Below the pieces are notes generated by a model, which searched no databases, was not told the DNA's origin, and saw only the letters and a list, made by a program, of their open reading frames with translations. The translations under genes and the position numbers were made by a program. From the IMG/VR virus record IMGVR_UViG_3300028581_000068, positions 1-48,825 of that record: a stretch of 48,825 nucleotides of DNA; one strand, 5' to 3'. Within the stretch, counting starts at the first letter, position 1. Each line of letters begins with the position of its first letter. Positions 24,781 to 32,970 of the stretch are shown here, piece by piece. Source of the stretch: a virus.

Positions 24781-25882
24781 AACAATTTGCGGAACCTCTT
24801 TTAGATTTATTACCACTACACTTTAACTTTATCTTTTTAAATGTTTTGGTAGTTTTTTTATAGGTGCTATTGTCAGCGTCAATAACTTTAACCAAATCAA
24901 ACCTATATTTTTTAACGATTTCTTCTGGTTTTATTATTTCTACAACTTCTTGAGAAAATTCAACAGTAAGTGATACTTTAACATATCTAAATTCAGCTGT
25001 CTTTTGTCTTAGCGCTTCAAGCTCAGCTTTATTATTTCTGGCGTTCATAAAATTTCTTGCACTAACAACATCAGAACCATTATTAGGTATTTCTCTATGA
25101 TTTATTTTAACATCACCATTCATTTTATTAATTAAATCAATCATAACGTTGGTCCTCAACTCGGCCAACTTTACGTTACCAGTTTTGTCGTATTCGGTTT
25201 TGTATTTAGGAATTACTTCAGCATCAGTGGAAGATTCAATAACAGCTGAGACAACCTTACCACCTTTTAACTTAATAATGTTTATAACATCTTCCCAAGC
25301 TTTAACACCAGTTTGACTTAACATATAATCGCCAGTAACAAATAAATTATCATTATTCAATTCTATATCTATTGTATCAACTATAGTTACTATCTTTTTT
25401 TGTTCAACACCTTTTATTGTATCTGTTGAAACATCAGCTTTTTTTAATGCGTATCCTTTTTTAAGTTCACCACTTAAACTTACCAAATTGTCAACAACTT
25501 TTTGACTAACTCTATATGTCATATCTTTGTCTTTAGCCAATTCATTAAATTTGTTAACAATTTTTTCAGCGTTTTTAGCCAATAAAGAATCTGGGTTGCT
25601 AATACCTTTTTCGGCAAAGGCTTGAGACAATTCTTTTGTTTTTTGTTCGTCTTCCAAGGTTGATTTTATTTGGGCCATTGTTTCTGCATTTTGTAGTGCA
25701 TTTTGAGCACTAGCTTTATTTAAACCAGTCAAACCAACACCCATAAGCATAGCAACACCTAACAAAACTTCTTTGAACCCTTCTTCCAAGATTTCTTTAG
25801 GTTGTTCATCAATTAAACGATTTGTTTGTTCATTTAAAAGAATAGCCTCATATTGCTTATGTGTTATTTTTAACCTTTTCAT
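24770..25882 (-). CDS. OmpA-like domain protein with N-terminal hydrophobic segment, 370 aa
   Basis: Function unknown, probably a virion component. It begins KRLKITHKQYEAILLNEQ, a basic amphipathic segment with an L-x-E site, like the 785-aa and 258-aa proteins. A hydrophobic stretch follows near residues 38-60 (EVLLGVAMLMGVGLTGLNKA, then SAQ), resembling a buried signal or membrane anchor. The C-terminal half looks OmpA-like: LFVTGDYMLSQTGVKAW, the ESSTDAE strand (with the conserved Asp), LAELRTNVMIDLI (with the conserved Arg) and RYVKVSLTVEF. Both residues that bind diaminopimelate in OmpA appear kept, so peptidoglycan contact is plausible. I chose the ATG at 25882, one base after the stop of the 785-aa gene, over an upstream in-frame TTG at 25891. 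Confidence 0.68.
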   Translation of the reverse strand: MKRLKITHKQYEAILLNEQTNRLIDEQPKEILEEGFKEVLLGVAMLMGVGLTGLNKASAQNALQNAETMAQIKSTLEDEQKTKELSQAFAEKGISNPDSLLAKNAEKIVNKFNELAKDKDMTYRVSQKVVDNLVSLSGELKKGYALKKADVSTDTIKGVEQKKIVTIVDTIDIELNNDNLFVTGDYMLSQTGVKAWEDVINIIKLKGGKVVSAVIESSTDAEVIPKYKTEYDKTGNVKLAELRTNVMIDLINKMNGDVKINHREIPNNGSDVVSARNFMNARNNKAELEALRQKTAEFRYVKVSLTVEFSQEVVEIIKPEEIVKKYRFDLVKVIDADNSTYKKTTKTFKKIKLKCSGNKSKRGSANCFTF

Positions 25883-25883
25883 T

Positions 25884-28241
25884 TTAGCCAAACATGATTT
25901 TTTTAATTCTCTTTAATTCTTCAGCAATCAATGGGTTTTGCATTTCATCAACTTGTGTCTCACCACCAGCCTGTTGTGGTGCTTGTTTAGGTTTTGCACT
26001 AGCTGCTTGTTGTTTTTGTTTATGCAAATATTGGAATAAAGACATGGCAACACCTAAGAAATTACTTAAATTCTTTTTAAATGTTGTTTTGCTTTGAGCA
26101 TCCTTCATAAATGACTTGTTAGGTTCAGAAGCATTGTAACCAGCCTCTTCTTCTAATTTGTTTATATTTCCACCACCCAATGTAGCCATTTTATCAATCA
26201 TATTACCACCCTTGTAACTACCAGAATAAACTGTTGATAATATTTCTTTCATCATTCCAGCTAACATGTTTACTTCTTGTGGATTATCAACATTAACACT
26301 AAATAACTTGCTAAAATCAGTTAACATAATAGGATTGCTATCTAATTGTTTTAAGAAACCTAATATAACTTTATCATCGGTTTTACCTTTTAGTTTTTTA
26401 ACTAGATTTCTAATATACTCCACTCTGTTTATCAAGTCTTCAAAATTTTTAACTTTTTCAAAAGCCATTGATTTATTCAAATACTGTAAAAGTCGTTTGT
26501 CTTTTATATATTTACCCTCACTTACCATATCTGAATCAAATTCCCTAACATAGTTTTTATTAGCAAAAAATCTTTCTCTTCCACTTTGTGTTTCACCACC
26601 AGTTGCGGCTCTACGGCCACCCTTCATAAATTGTCCAGAGTCATATGTCCTATCACCTCTATTTCCAGCCCCAGATTTACTCACCACATCTGTACCTAGC
26701 GTATTTCTATTATTAACAACAAACTTAAATAAATTCTTAAGACTGTTGTATAAATTATCTTGAACATTCCCACCACTAGCAGCACCACCTCCAGTTTCTC
26801 CACCTTTAGTTTCTTTATTCTTGCTATCAATTGCTTTAGGGTCTTGAGCCGTGGGTATGTCAACAACTTCACCTTTTGGTTTTACAACACCAACACCACC
26901 TTCAATGTTTCTAATAGATTGATACAAAGCATTAAGTGTTGCTGCTCTTGATGATTTTTGACCCTTCATTCTCATAAGTTTTACAAGTGCACCAGCAGCA
27001 ATCAAACCAATTCCAATAGGACCTAACGCAGCACCCAAACCTTTTGCCACCGCATAACCAGCACCAACTTTTACACCAGTTTTCATAACAACCTTTGGAA
27101 CCATTTGAACAATTGTATTAACAACCATTCCTTTTAATCCACCGCCAGTTTGTGTTACCAAAAGGTCACCAACTTGTTTTCCAGTTCCATCCAATTCACC
27201 TTGAAACATTTGTCCCAAGTTATTGCCATATGCACTTGGGTTTTGTGCGATTGCTTCTAAAGCTTGTTTTGCACCTTCAGGATTTACAAATATACCGCCA
27301 TCAGCACTTAAAGCATCAATACCAGCTTGCAAATCACCACCTCCCAATTGTTTAACACCGTCTAAGAAATCTTGTGGTGATGAATTTGGGTTTAAATTCA
27401 ATCCGTTTAATCTATTCATTATTTGTGTCATACCTTCTCCAGGTTTTATTGACGCAAACACATCTGATTTCTTTTCAACCAATTCTTTAATATATTCAAT
27501 TGAAGGGTTTTGAGTTATTTCTTCAAATAAACTTCTAAACCAATCAGTATTAACCAACCAACTAAGACCACCTAACGCTGAACCAACACCAGCTAATGTT
27601 AATGGTAATCTATTAGATTTAAGTGTATCCATTCTAGTACTAGCAAAATCTTCACCGCTATCACCCCTTTTTGCTTGTAATTGTTGTCTAACGTCACTAG
27701 CTTCAACTTCATCTAATTGTTCAACCTCTTCTTCATTAACTGTTGAATAAACAGCAGCCAAATCTACATCTAAAAATTTTTTAACATATTCTCTTAAATC
27801 GTTTATTACGCCATTAGCCGCATCTACAGGAAGATAACCTTCTTCATTTGGATTCTTATTTGTTGATGCAACAACAGAGTCATAAACAGCAGCAATGCTC
27901 ATTACAGTTGATAAAAACTGTTCTGGTTCCTTATTGTTTGGAAACTCTGGGTTCTCTTGTCTAATGGTATCATCTAATTGCTTGATAACCGCATTACCTT
28001 GCTTATCAATTATTTGTTGTATTTTTCTAGCGGCTTCTTGGTCAACTTTTCCTTTGCCAAATATTTTACCACCAGCTTTATATCTTCCAAGTTTTGATAA
28101 ACCATATTTTACGGTATCCATCAAACCTTCATTTACATTACCATTAGACTCAATGTTATTTATTTTATCTAATGTTTCTTTAAGAATTTGACTAACAATA
28201 ACAGCATGTTGTTGTTCAGTTAAGATTAATTTCTTTGACAT
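25884..28241 (-). CDS. Virion-type protein with glycine-rich hydrophobic helices, 785 aa
   Basis: Not assigned to a family. The N-terminus (MSKKLILTEQQHAVIVSQIL, then KE) is a basic amphipathic helix ending in an L-x-E site. Hydrophobic segments occur near residues 208-230 (LTLAGVGSALGGLSWLV) and 387-430 (GYAVAKGLGAALGPIGIGLI). The middle is Gly/Asn-rich, the C-terminus Gln/Ala/Pro-rich (KQKQQAASAKPKQAPQQ). Size, late promoter and place next to the sheath gene point to a virion protein. Membrane-like helices plus a possible prohead-targeting peptide fit an internal protein ejected with DNA, but this is inference. It is coupled with the 370-aa OmpA-like protein, so the two may act together at the host envelope. 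Confidence 0.65.
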   Translation of the reverse strand: MSKKLILTEQQHAVIVSQILKETLDKINNIESNGNVNEGLMDTVKYGLSKLGRYKAGGKIFGKGKVDQEAARKIQQIIDKQGNAVIKQLDDTIRQENPEFPNNKEPEQFLSTVMSIAAVYDSVVASTNKNPNEEGYLPVDAANGVINDLREYVKKFLDVDLAAVYSTVNEEEVEQLDEVEASDVRQQLQAKRGDSGEDFASTRMDTLKSNRLPLTLAGVGSALGGLSWLVNTDWFRSLFEEITQNPSIEYIKELVEKKSDVFASIKPGEGMTQIMNRLNGLNLNPNSSPQDFLDGVKQLGGGDLQAGIDALSADGGIFVNPEGAKQALEAIAQNPSAYGNNLGQMFQGELDGTGKQVGDLLVTQTGGGLKGMVVNTIVQMVPKVVMKTGVKVGAGYAVAKGLGAALGPIGIGLIAAGALVKLMRMKGQKSSRAATLNALYQSIRNIEGGVGVVKPKGEVVDIPTAQDPKAIDSKNKETKGGETGGGAASGGNVQDNLYNSLKNLFKFVVNNRNTLGTDVVSKSGAGNRGDRTYDSGQFMKGGRRAATGGETQSGRERFFANKNYVREFDSDMVSEGKYIKDKRLLQYLNKSMAFEKVKNFEDLINRVEYIRNLVKKLKGKTDDKVILGFLKQLDSNPIMLTDFSKLFSVNVDNPQEVNMLAGMMKEILSTVYSGSYKGGNMIDKMATLGGGNINKLEEEAGYNASEPNKSFMKDAQSKTTFKKNLSNFLGVAMSLFQYLHKQKQQAASAKPKQAPQQAGGETQVDEMQNPLIAEELKRIKKIMFG

Positions 28242-28254
28242 GATTTTTTTTATT

Positions 28255-28261
28255 ATAAATA
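28255..28261 (-). promoter_or_regulatory. Putative late promoter element (TATTTAT)
   Basis: The coding strand reads TGATATTTATAATAAAA about 14 bases upstream of the 785-aa start. This spacing is shorter than at the other sites. Confidence 0.5.
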
Positions 28262-28276
28262 TCAGCTTAAAACAAA

Positions 28277-28303
28277 AAAAAACCCCTAAATTAGGGGTTT
28301 TTA
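28277..28303. terminator. Intrinsic terminator after the sheath gene
   Basis: AACCCCTAA-A-TTAGGGGTT with flanking A- and T-runs forms a strong hairpin 18 bases past the sheath stop. The late element of the 785-aa gene follows at once. Confidence 0.85.
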
Positions 28304-28320
28304 TGTTTTGAGTTTAATTA

Positions 28321-31170
28321 TTATATGTTATCGAATGATGCACCAGTGTTCATGATTACGAACTCAATTTGAATGAACTCAAGACTTCTTGTTGGTTTTA
28401 AGAAGATTTGACCAGTCAATTGATTTCTGTCGATATCCTCTGGGTCATTTGATAGAACCACACGGAAGTCAGTCAAACCTCTTTCAGCTCTAATGTTATC
28501 CAATATTGGGTTAACAAGTGACAAGAATTGGTTTCTTACAACCGAATCATTTTGTTCGAATAGAAGTCTGATAGAAACAGCAGAGATAAGTTTTCTAGCT
28601 TGCAACAACAATCTTCTAACGTTGATTCTGTTAAGAGCAGTTTCTTTAACTTGAAGAGTTTTGTTACCCCAAATTTTGATACCATCAGAAGTGAAAGTAG
28701 CGATTGGGTTAATTCTGTTCTCATAAAGAGTATCTCTTTCAGACAATGTAAGTTTTTTACGAGCTTGGATTGCGTCAACATCACCTCTTTGAATACCAGC
28801 AACTGCGAACCAAGGGAATGCAATGTTGTCAGTCAAAGCGATGTTTCTTACAACGTCTCTTGTAGGTGGAACCCACATCAACACATTGTTTTCAGCGTCA
28901 TTGATTTGAACCCATGGCCAGTATGTACAAGAATAGTTGCTATCGTATAATCCATCCATGTTATCAACAACTTCGTCAGCAGTCAATATAGAACCATCGT
29001 AGTAATCTGGTGTTGTTAAGATATACAATGAGTCAGCTCTTTCTGTTTCAATCATTTCGATTGTTTCTTCAACCAAATTTGTGTTATCGAATGCATCAAT
29101 ACCTGGTGTTGCGAATACGTTTACGTTTACAGCTTCTGGGTTTCTGAATGTCCAGATACCTTCAAGATAAGCATAGTAATCAGAGTTGATACCCAAATCA
29201 CCATTTGTAAGTGTTCTGTTTTGGAATGCACCACTAGTTAAACCAGCAGCGCCATAAAGTCCATTGATTGTAAATCCATCACCATTGCTTCTTCTTGTTC
29301 TGTAAACATCCCATCCATCGAAACCACCATAAGGAGCCATAGTAAATTTACGTGCAAATATTTTTTCATAAGGACCACCAGCTAAACCAGCTTCAGTTCT
29401 AAACTCAGCATCACCAGTATCAAACAAGAACACAGGGCTGTAAGTACCACCAGTAGCGTTTATGACAACGAAAACATTATCAATTGTAACAGCAGTAGCA
29501 TCAATATCCATGTGGAAACCATTTGTTAAACCAGTCCACATGTCTGGGCTAGATGTTGTTGGAACACCTTTGTAATCAAAGAAGTCAGCATCAATACCTA
29601 CAGTTTCTGACAAACCTAAGTAGACTTTACGTTTGTTTTCAAACGCACTATAAGCTGTCTTATACATGATATCTGGGTTAACAATGCTTGTATTGCCGTT
29701 TGATTGGTAATTACGAATAGGGAAACCAATGAAACCAGCTGGGAATGCATCGCTAGTATCTGAAGTGTCATCAAGTTCTACAAGAACATATGAAGACCTA
29801 GACACATATTCACCATCCAAAGAACCAATTCTTCTAGCGATATAGTTTGCTGAAGTTGGGTCCATTGTACAACGAGTAAATGTCTCAAGAATTACAGGTG
29901 AAGCATCAGTATCATAGAAACCTCTGATTCTAACATCAAACTCTTTTGTATCTGGTTTAATGTTTGTGATAGAAATTTTAAATTGTTCGTTTGCTGCGTT
30001 ACCATCAGAAATAGTCCAGAATCTGAACAATCTTAATACTTTATTACCACGAATCTCTGATACAACATATGGTGTAACAGCTGGGCTGAATTCACGCAAA
30101 TAATCATTGAATGTATTGCTATAGTTCGTAACACTTTGTTTAACACCTCTAATCTTACCATCAGCATTAAGTGTTTTGAACATATTAGAGAAAAATTCTT
30201 CAACGTAAAGAGCGGTATTACCATCTTGAGCCGTTCTGCCCAATACTCTTGGTAGATAATTTGTTTGTGTTCTATCCAAAGATACTTGGTAACCAAATAA
30301 ACCTTGAGTTGTTGAATCACCACTCAAAGAAAATACGCCAAGTGGGTTGGTTGTTGCAGCAGAAAATGCTGGGTCAAACAAAACACCAGTTGCTCCAGTA
30401 ATCTCGAAAGAAGGAACTTGAGTTGATACGTTTATAGATGCTCTAGAACGTAACAAAGCAACTAGTTGATTTTCTACATCAGAATAAGCACTACCAGAAT
30501 AGTAAACTGTAACACCAGTTGTTGTACCAGTAACAGAAGTTGTCATACCAACACCAGTGTAACTTGTAGCATTAACATAAAGACTAATTGATGAACCAGT
30601 AAATGTAGAACCTATTTTTGTAAAAGTAACACCTATATTTGAAGTAGTACCAGTACCAGCTGTTCCTAAAAATGATAAATTAGATGTCAAAAGACCTTGG
30701 TTAATCAAAGTCTGTACCAATGGGTCGGCAGACACCAAGTTGGTTATGGTTCCAGTAGATGTTGCTGAGAACCTAATAAGTGGTGAATAAGATGAACCAC
30801 CACCAGTAGTACCAGAAGTTGCTTGGTCAAGAGCACCATCAAGAGTTATACCCCAAGCTAAACCAGCATCGTAACCAGAAAAACCTAATACTCTTGTAAC
30901 AAATAATTGGTTTGATTGTGATAAATATGATTTAGCGATATAAGGTAGTTCATATAATGGAGCTCCAGTGTCTTTTACCTTGGTAGCATTTAATCCACCG
31001 AAGAAAGATTGAAATTCACCATAGTTACTGATGAAAATTGGTTGGAAAGCAGGCCCTATTGTTGTTTCACCAACCAAACCTAACGTTGTTACACCAACTT
31101 GACGTGTGATGAAGGTTAGGTCTCTTTCTGATGTATAAACACCTGGACTTACGAATACTTGTGTTGCCAT
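28321..31170 (-). CDS. 18: Tail sheath protein (T4 gp18-like), 949 aa
   Basis: Predicted contractile sheath subunit. The N-terminus is typical (VFVSPGVYTSERDLTFITRQ), followed by GLVGETTIGPAFQPIFISNY and LFVTRVLGFSGYDAG. The C-terminal polymerisation domain includes FPWFAVAGIQRGDVDAIQAR, NRINPIATFTSDGIKIWGNK, NRINVRRLLLQARKLI and RSLEFIQIEFVIMNTG. T4 gp18 has 659 aa. The extra residues include a Ser/Thr/Gly-rich stretch (residues about 130-290) that looks like an inserted outward-facing domain. The gene is monocistronic, between a late element and a strong terminator, and has a higher GC content than the surroundings, as expected for a highly made protein. Confidence 0.92.
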   Translation of the reverse strand: MATQVFVSPGVYTSERDLTFITRQVGVTTLGLVGETTIGPAFQPIFISNYGEFQSFFGGLNATKVKDTGAPLYELPYIAKSYLSQSNQLFVTRVLGFSGYDAGLAWGITLDGALDQATSGTTGGGSSYSPLIRFSATSTGTITNLVSADPLVQTLINQGLLTSNLSFLGTAGTGTTSNIGVTFTKIGSTFTGSSISLYVNATSYTGVGMTTSVTGTTTGVTVYYSGSAYSDVENQLVALLRSRASINVSTQVPSFEITGATGVLFDPAFSAATTNPLGVFSLSGDSTTQGLFGYQVSLDRTQTNYLPRVLGRTAQDGNTALYVEEFFSNMFKTLNADGKIRGVKQSVTNYSNTFNDYLREFSPAVTPYVVSEIRGNKVLRLFRFWTISDGNAANEQFKISITNIKPDTKEFDVRIRGFYDTDASPVILETFTRCTMDPTSANYIARRIGSLDGEYVSRSSYVLVELDDTSDTSDAFPAGFIGFPIRNYQSNGNTSIVNPDIMYKTAYSAFENKRKVYLGLSETVGIDADFFDYKGVPTTSSPDMWTGLTNGFHMDIDATAVTIDNVFVVINATGGTYSPVFLFDTGDAEFRTEAGLAGGPYEKIFARKFTMAPYGGFDGWDVYRTRRSNGDGFTINGLYGAAGLTSGAFQNRTLTNGDLGINSDYYAYLEGIWTFRNPEAVNVNVFATPGIDAFDNTNLVEETIEMIETERADSLYILTTPDYYDGSILTADEVVDNMDGLYDSNYSCTYWPWVQINDAENNVLMWVPPTRDVVRNIALTDNIAFPWFAVAGIQRGDVDAIQARKKLTLSERDTLYENRINPIATFTSDGIKIWGNKTLQVKETALNRINVRRLLLQARKLISAVSIRLLFEQNDSVVRNQFLSLVNPILDNIRAERGLTDFRVVLSNDPEDIDRNQLTGQIFLKPTRSLEFIQIEFVIMNTGASFDNI

Positions 31171-31217
31171 ATTGTTTTCTTTTTAATTTTATTATTTACT
31201 TTATCGTTTTGTTTATA

Positions 31218-31224
31218 ATAAATA
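31218..31224 (-). promoter_or_regulatory. Putative late promoter element of the sheath gene
   Basis: The coding strand reads CTAATATTTATTATAAAC about 48 bases upstream of the sheath start. Confidence 0.55.
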
Positions 31225-31342
31225 TTAGGTTTTTTTCAAAAAGAGTACCATCTCAAAAGATATATTTCTTTTAGTATGTTTTTTTTCATACTTTTGTCAT
31301 ACTAAGGCTTTACAAACACATAAAACGTATTATTTTTGTTTT

Positions 31343-31545
31343 ATGAGAGATTTTAAATGTAAAGTAACGTACATTTATGCATTGATGGACGGAACAAAAG
31401 TTAAATATATTGGTAAAAGCGATGACCCTAATAGTCACACCAAATGCTAAAAAAACACTGTGAAAAAAATTTTTGATTTTGTTGAAACAATAATAAAAGA
31501 AAATTGCAGATAAAAATCATAGATGAAAAGGGACAAAAACATTAA
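31343..31545 (+). pseudogene. Decayed GIY-YIG homing endonuclease
   Basis: The frame from ATG 31343 reads TYIYALMDGTKVKYIGKSDD, the hallmark GIY-YIG start, and then stops after 35 codons. Continuing in shifted frames gives LKKHCEKNF, then DFVETIIKENC and LQIKIIDEKGQKH, which fit the next part of a GIY-YIG domain ('H........k..I.iidE'). At least two frameshifts, and truncation of the Glu-containing part and all DNA-binding repeats, make this a dead remnant. It lies between sheath and fibre genes and resembles, but is not a copy of, the intact GIY-YIG gene at 36604-37368. Confidence 0.72.
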
Positions 31546-31675
31546 AATAACATCAAAAACGCATGAGTTACTTAAAAAATATTGTGAACAAAATGGGCTT
31601 AAGATGTTCTCATATGTCGAAAAATTAATTAAAGATGCTTGTTCACCCAAAAAAGATTTATACGGTGAAAATTAA
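31523..31675 (+). CDS. Small ribbon-helix-helix-like protein, 50 aa
   Basis: The frame encodes a basic 50-residue protein with a beta strand then two helices: NIKITSKTHELLKKYCEQNG and LKMFSYVEKLIKDAC. This is the size and pattern of ribbon-helix-helix (MetJ/Arc-type) DNA-binding proteins. Its start lies inside the end of the decayed GIY-YIG frame. It could be a transcription regulator or a leftover of the mobile unit. No strong promoter is visible, so expression is uncertain. The gene is too short for most automated calls. Confidence 0.6.
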   Translation: MKRDKNIKITSKTHELLKKYCEQNGLKMFSYVEKLIKDACSPKKDLYGEN

Positions 31676-31682
31676 TTATTTT

Positions 31683-31811
31683 TTATATGTTATAACTTAC
31701 CATTTGTGAAGTAGTTGTCTGAGTTGTAGATACGTTATTAAGTCTTATAACTACAAGGTCACTTGAACTTGCAATCACACTAAGGAAATTTGAACTTAAT
31801 ATTTCAACCAT
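31683..31811 (-). CDS. Very small hypothetical protein, 42 aa
   Basis: A minus-strand frame 9 bases past the 132-aa gene encodes a Ser/Thr/Val-rich peptide ending RLNNVSTTQTTTSQMVSYNI. The last 20 residues resemble a fragment encoded at 32235-32303 (RLKNASTVDTTGAQIAGFII; 9 of 20 identical). A related second copy suggests the tail is real coding sequence. The function is unknown, and neither copy looks like a complete domain. Confidence 0.4.
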   Translation of the reverse strand: MVEILSSNFLSVIASSSDLVVIRLNNVSTTQTTTSQMVSYNI

Positions 31812-31820
31812 TAATCTTGA

Positions 31821-32219
31821 TTATTTTAATTTATTTTTTATGGGGATTGAAAAAATATAAGTAAAAAATAAATGAAATGTTAATACAAATAAAAAATAAT
31901 ATAAAAATGACCACCAATAAAGAGGTAAAATAATCCCTGTTGTTAATAGTAGAAAGTTTTTTAGTAAACCAAACAAATGCCACGCATCAGTTATTGATAC
32001 TAAAGGATTACTTATTAACCATGTTAATACTTTATTATTTGGAAACCATTCATATTTATTTTTCCAAGAAGTTTCAGGATTAAACCATTGTACAACTTTT
32101 GGATTCTTTATTTTTGAAAATACAGATTTGTCCCAATGAAATAAAACCTTATCTTGTATTGCTTTTGATATTCCTGATACTATTATTAGTATAATTGCTA
32201 TTGTTATATTTTGTTCCAT
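31821..32219 (-). CDS. Hypothetical membrane protein, 132 aa
   Basis: The protein starts with a hydrophobic helix (ITIAIILIIVSGISKAI). A Trp-rich soluble part follows (KVVQWFNPETSWKNKYEWFP), then two or three hydrophobic segments (NFLLLTTGIILPLYWWSFLYYFLF, two or more spans within residues 85-125), and a Lys-rich end. It probably sits in the host inner membrane. The family is not recognised. It lies among small genes between the fibre and the sheath, where phages often keep variable host-interaction or lysis genes. A holin-like role is possible but unsupported. Confidence 0.65.
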   Translation of the reverse strand: MEQNITIAIILIIVSGISKAIQDKVLFHWDKSVFSKIKNPKVVQWFNPETSWKNKYEWFPNNKVLTWLISNPLVSITDAWHLFGLLKNFLLLTTGIILPLYWWSFLYYFLFVLTFHLFFTYIFSIPIKNKLK

Positions 32220-32234
32220 TTTAAATATATATTA

Positions 32235-32303
32235 TTAAATTATAAATCCAGCAATTTGCGCTCCCGTTGTATCTACCGTAGAAGCATTTTTTAATCTTTT
32301 ATA
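32235..32303 (-). pseudogene. Fragment paralogous to the 42-aa peptide
   Basis: An open stretch ends in RLKNASTVDTTGAQIAGFII and a stop, and matches the C-terminus of the 42-aa peptide at 31683-31811. No ATG, GTG or TTG precedes it in frame. An in-frame TGA lies upstream, overlapping the end of the 49-aa gene. It is therefore probably a duplicated remnant. Confidence 0.4.
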
Positions 32304-32311
32304 ATAATTAA

Positions 32312-32461
32312 TTATTTTTCTTCAGAATTTTTTAATTCTTTTTTAACTTCCTCAAAATATTGTTGCAATATTGCATGTTCTTCATAAGTTAATTTTGCAG
32401 TTCTGCTAACTAAATAAATCGCTTCTAATTTTTGAGAAGTTGTTAATGTTTGTTGTTCCAT
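32312..32461 (-). CDS. Small hypothetical protein, 49 aa
   Basis: A minus-strand frame 49 bases downstream of the 141-aa gene encodes MEQQTLTTSQKLEAIYLVSR, then a Glu/Lys-rich helix (AILQQYFEEVKKELKN). It looks like a compact helical hairpin. No family is recognised. Codon use and the A-rich upstream region fit a real gene. It was too short for a 60-residue cut-off. Confidence 0.5.
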   Translation of the reverse strand: MEQQTLTTSQKLEAIYLVSRTAKLTYEEHAILQQYFEEVKKELKNSEEK

Positions 32462-32510
32462 ATAGTTTTTATTTTTTTATTTAATTTATAATTTATATTG
32501 AAAAATAAAA

Positions 32511-32936
32511 TTATTGAATATCTAATCTAATATCTACTGTATTTGCGCCCAATATTTCCTCTAGCTTTTCTTTTATAAAAAGATGATAAGAAAATATTGT
32601 TTTCAATGATGTTGTGCCTTGCGGAAATATAGCATCAACTATTGCTTCATATTGTGCAATAATTTGTTGGTCTAATTCTTTGACAAATTCATTTAGTAGA
32701 TTATTATATGTTACTACTACATTGCCATTTTCATCTGTTTGCTCAACAGGATACTTAATTGTGATAGGTGTATACCCCTCATTTTTTAGTTCTGGCGATA
32801 CGTAATAATTTAAAAAGAACTTCTGGTCAAATCCTTCAAATTGAGATTGAAATATAAATTTCACCAATACGTTAGTAGATGGTAAATCTGTTCCATCTGA
32901 TTTTTTTAGATTTTGTTTGTTAATTAATAGTGCCAT
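32511..32936 (-). CDS. Fibre-operon hypothetical protein, 141 aa
   Basis: Function unknown. It begins MALLINKQNLKKSDGTDLPS, contains beta strands in the first half (VLVKFIFQSQFEGFDQKFFL) and a helical second half. It lies 34 bases downstream of the tail fibre gene, behind its own late element. It could be a fibre chaperone or attachment protein by position, but no motif supports this. Confidence 0.62.
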   Translation of the reverse strand: MALLINKQNLKKSDGTDLPSTNVLVKFIFQSQFEGFDQKFFLNYYVSPELKNEGYTPITIKYPVEQTDENGNVVVTYNNLLNEFVKELDQQIIAQYEAIVDAIFPQGTTSLKTIFSYHLFIKEKLEEILGANTVDIRLDIQ

Positions 32937-32950
32937 ATTTTTGTTTTTAT

Positions 32951-32957
32951 ATAAATA
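32951..32957 (-). promoter_or_regulatory. Putative late promoter element (TATTTAT)
   Basis: The coding strand reads AGTATTTATATAAAAAC about 15 bases upstream of the 141-aa start, in the gap after the tail fibre stop. Confidence 0.5.
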
Positions 32958-32970
32958 CTATGAAATTTTT

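Noticed and set aside
25889-25891. TTG start for the 370-aa OmpA-like protein
   Set aside because: It adds only three residues and overlaps the previous stop. The ATG at 25882, one base after that stop, is the more natural coupled start.
31258-31305. Repeated TAGTATG/CATACTA segments before the decayed GIY-YIG gene, considered as a promoter or operator
   Set aside because: The short stems have T-rich loops but no spaced TTG / TAnnTTTG pair. This could be chance in AT-rich DNA or a leftover of the inactive element.
31447-31650. Minus-strand frame of 67 codons over the decayed GIY-YIG region
   Set aside because: The plus strand carries recognisable GIY-YIG and ribbon-helix-helix sequence here. 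The minus frame gives only a Phe/Ser-rich product without family look.
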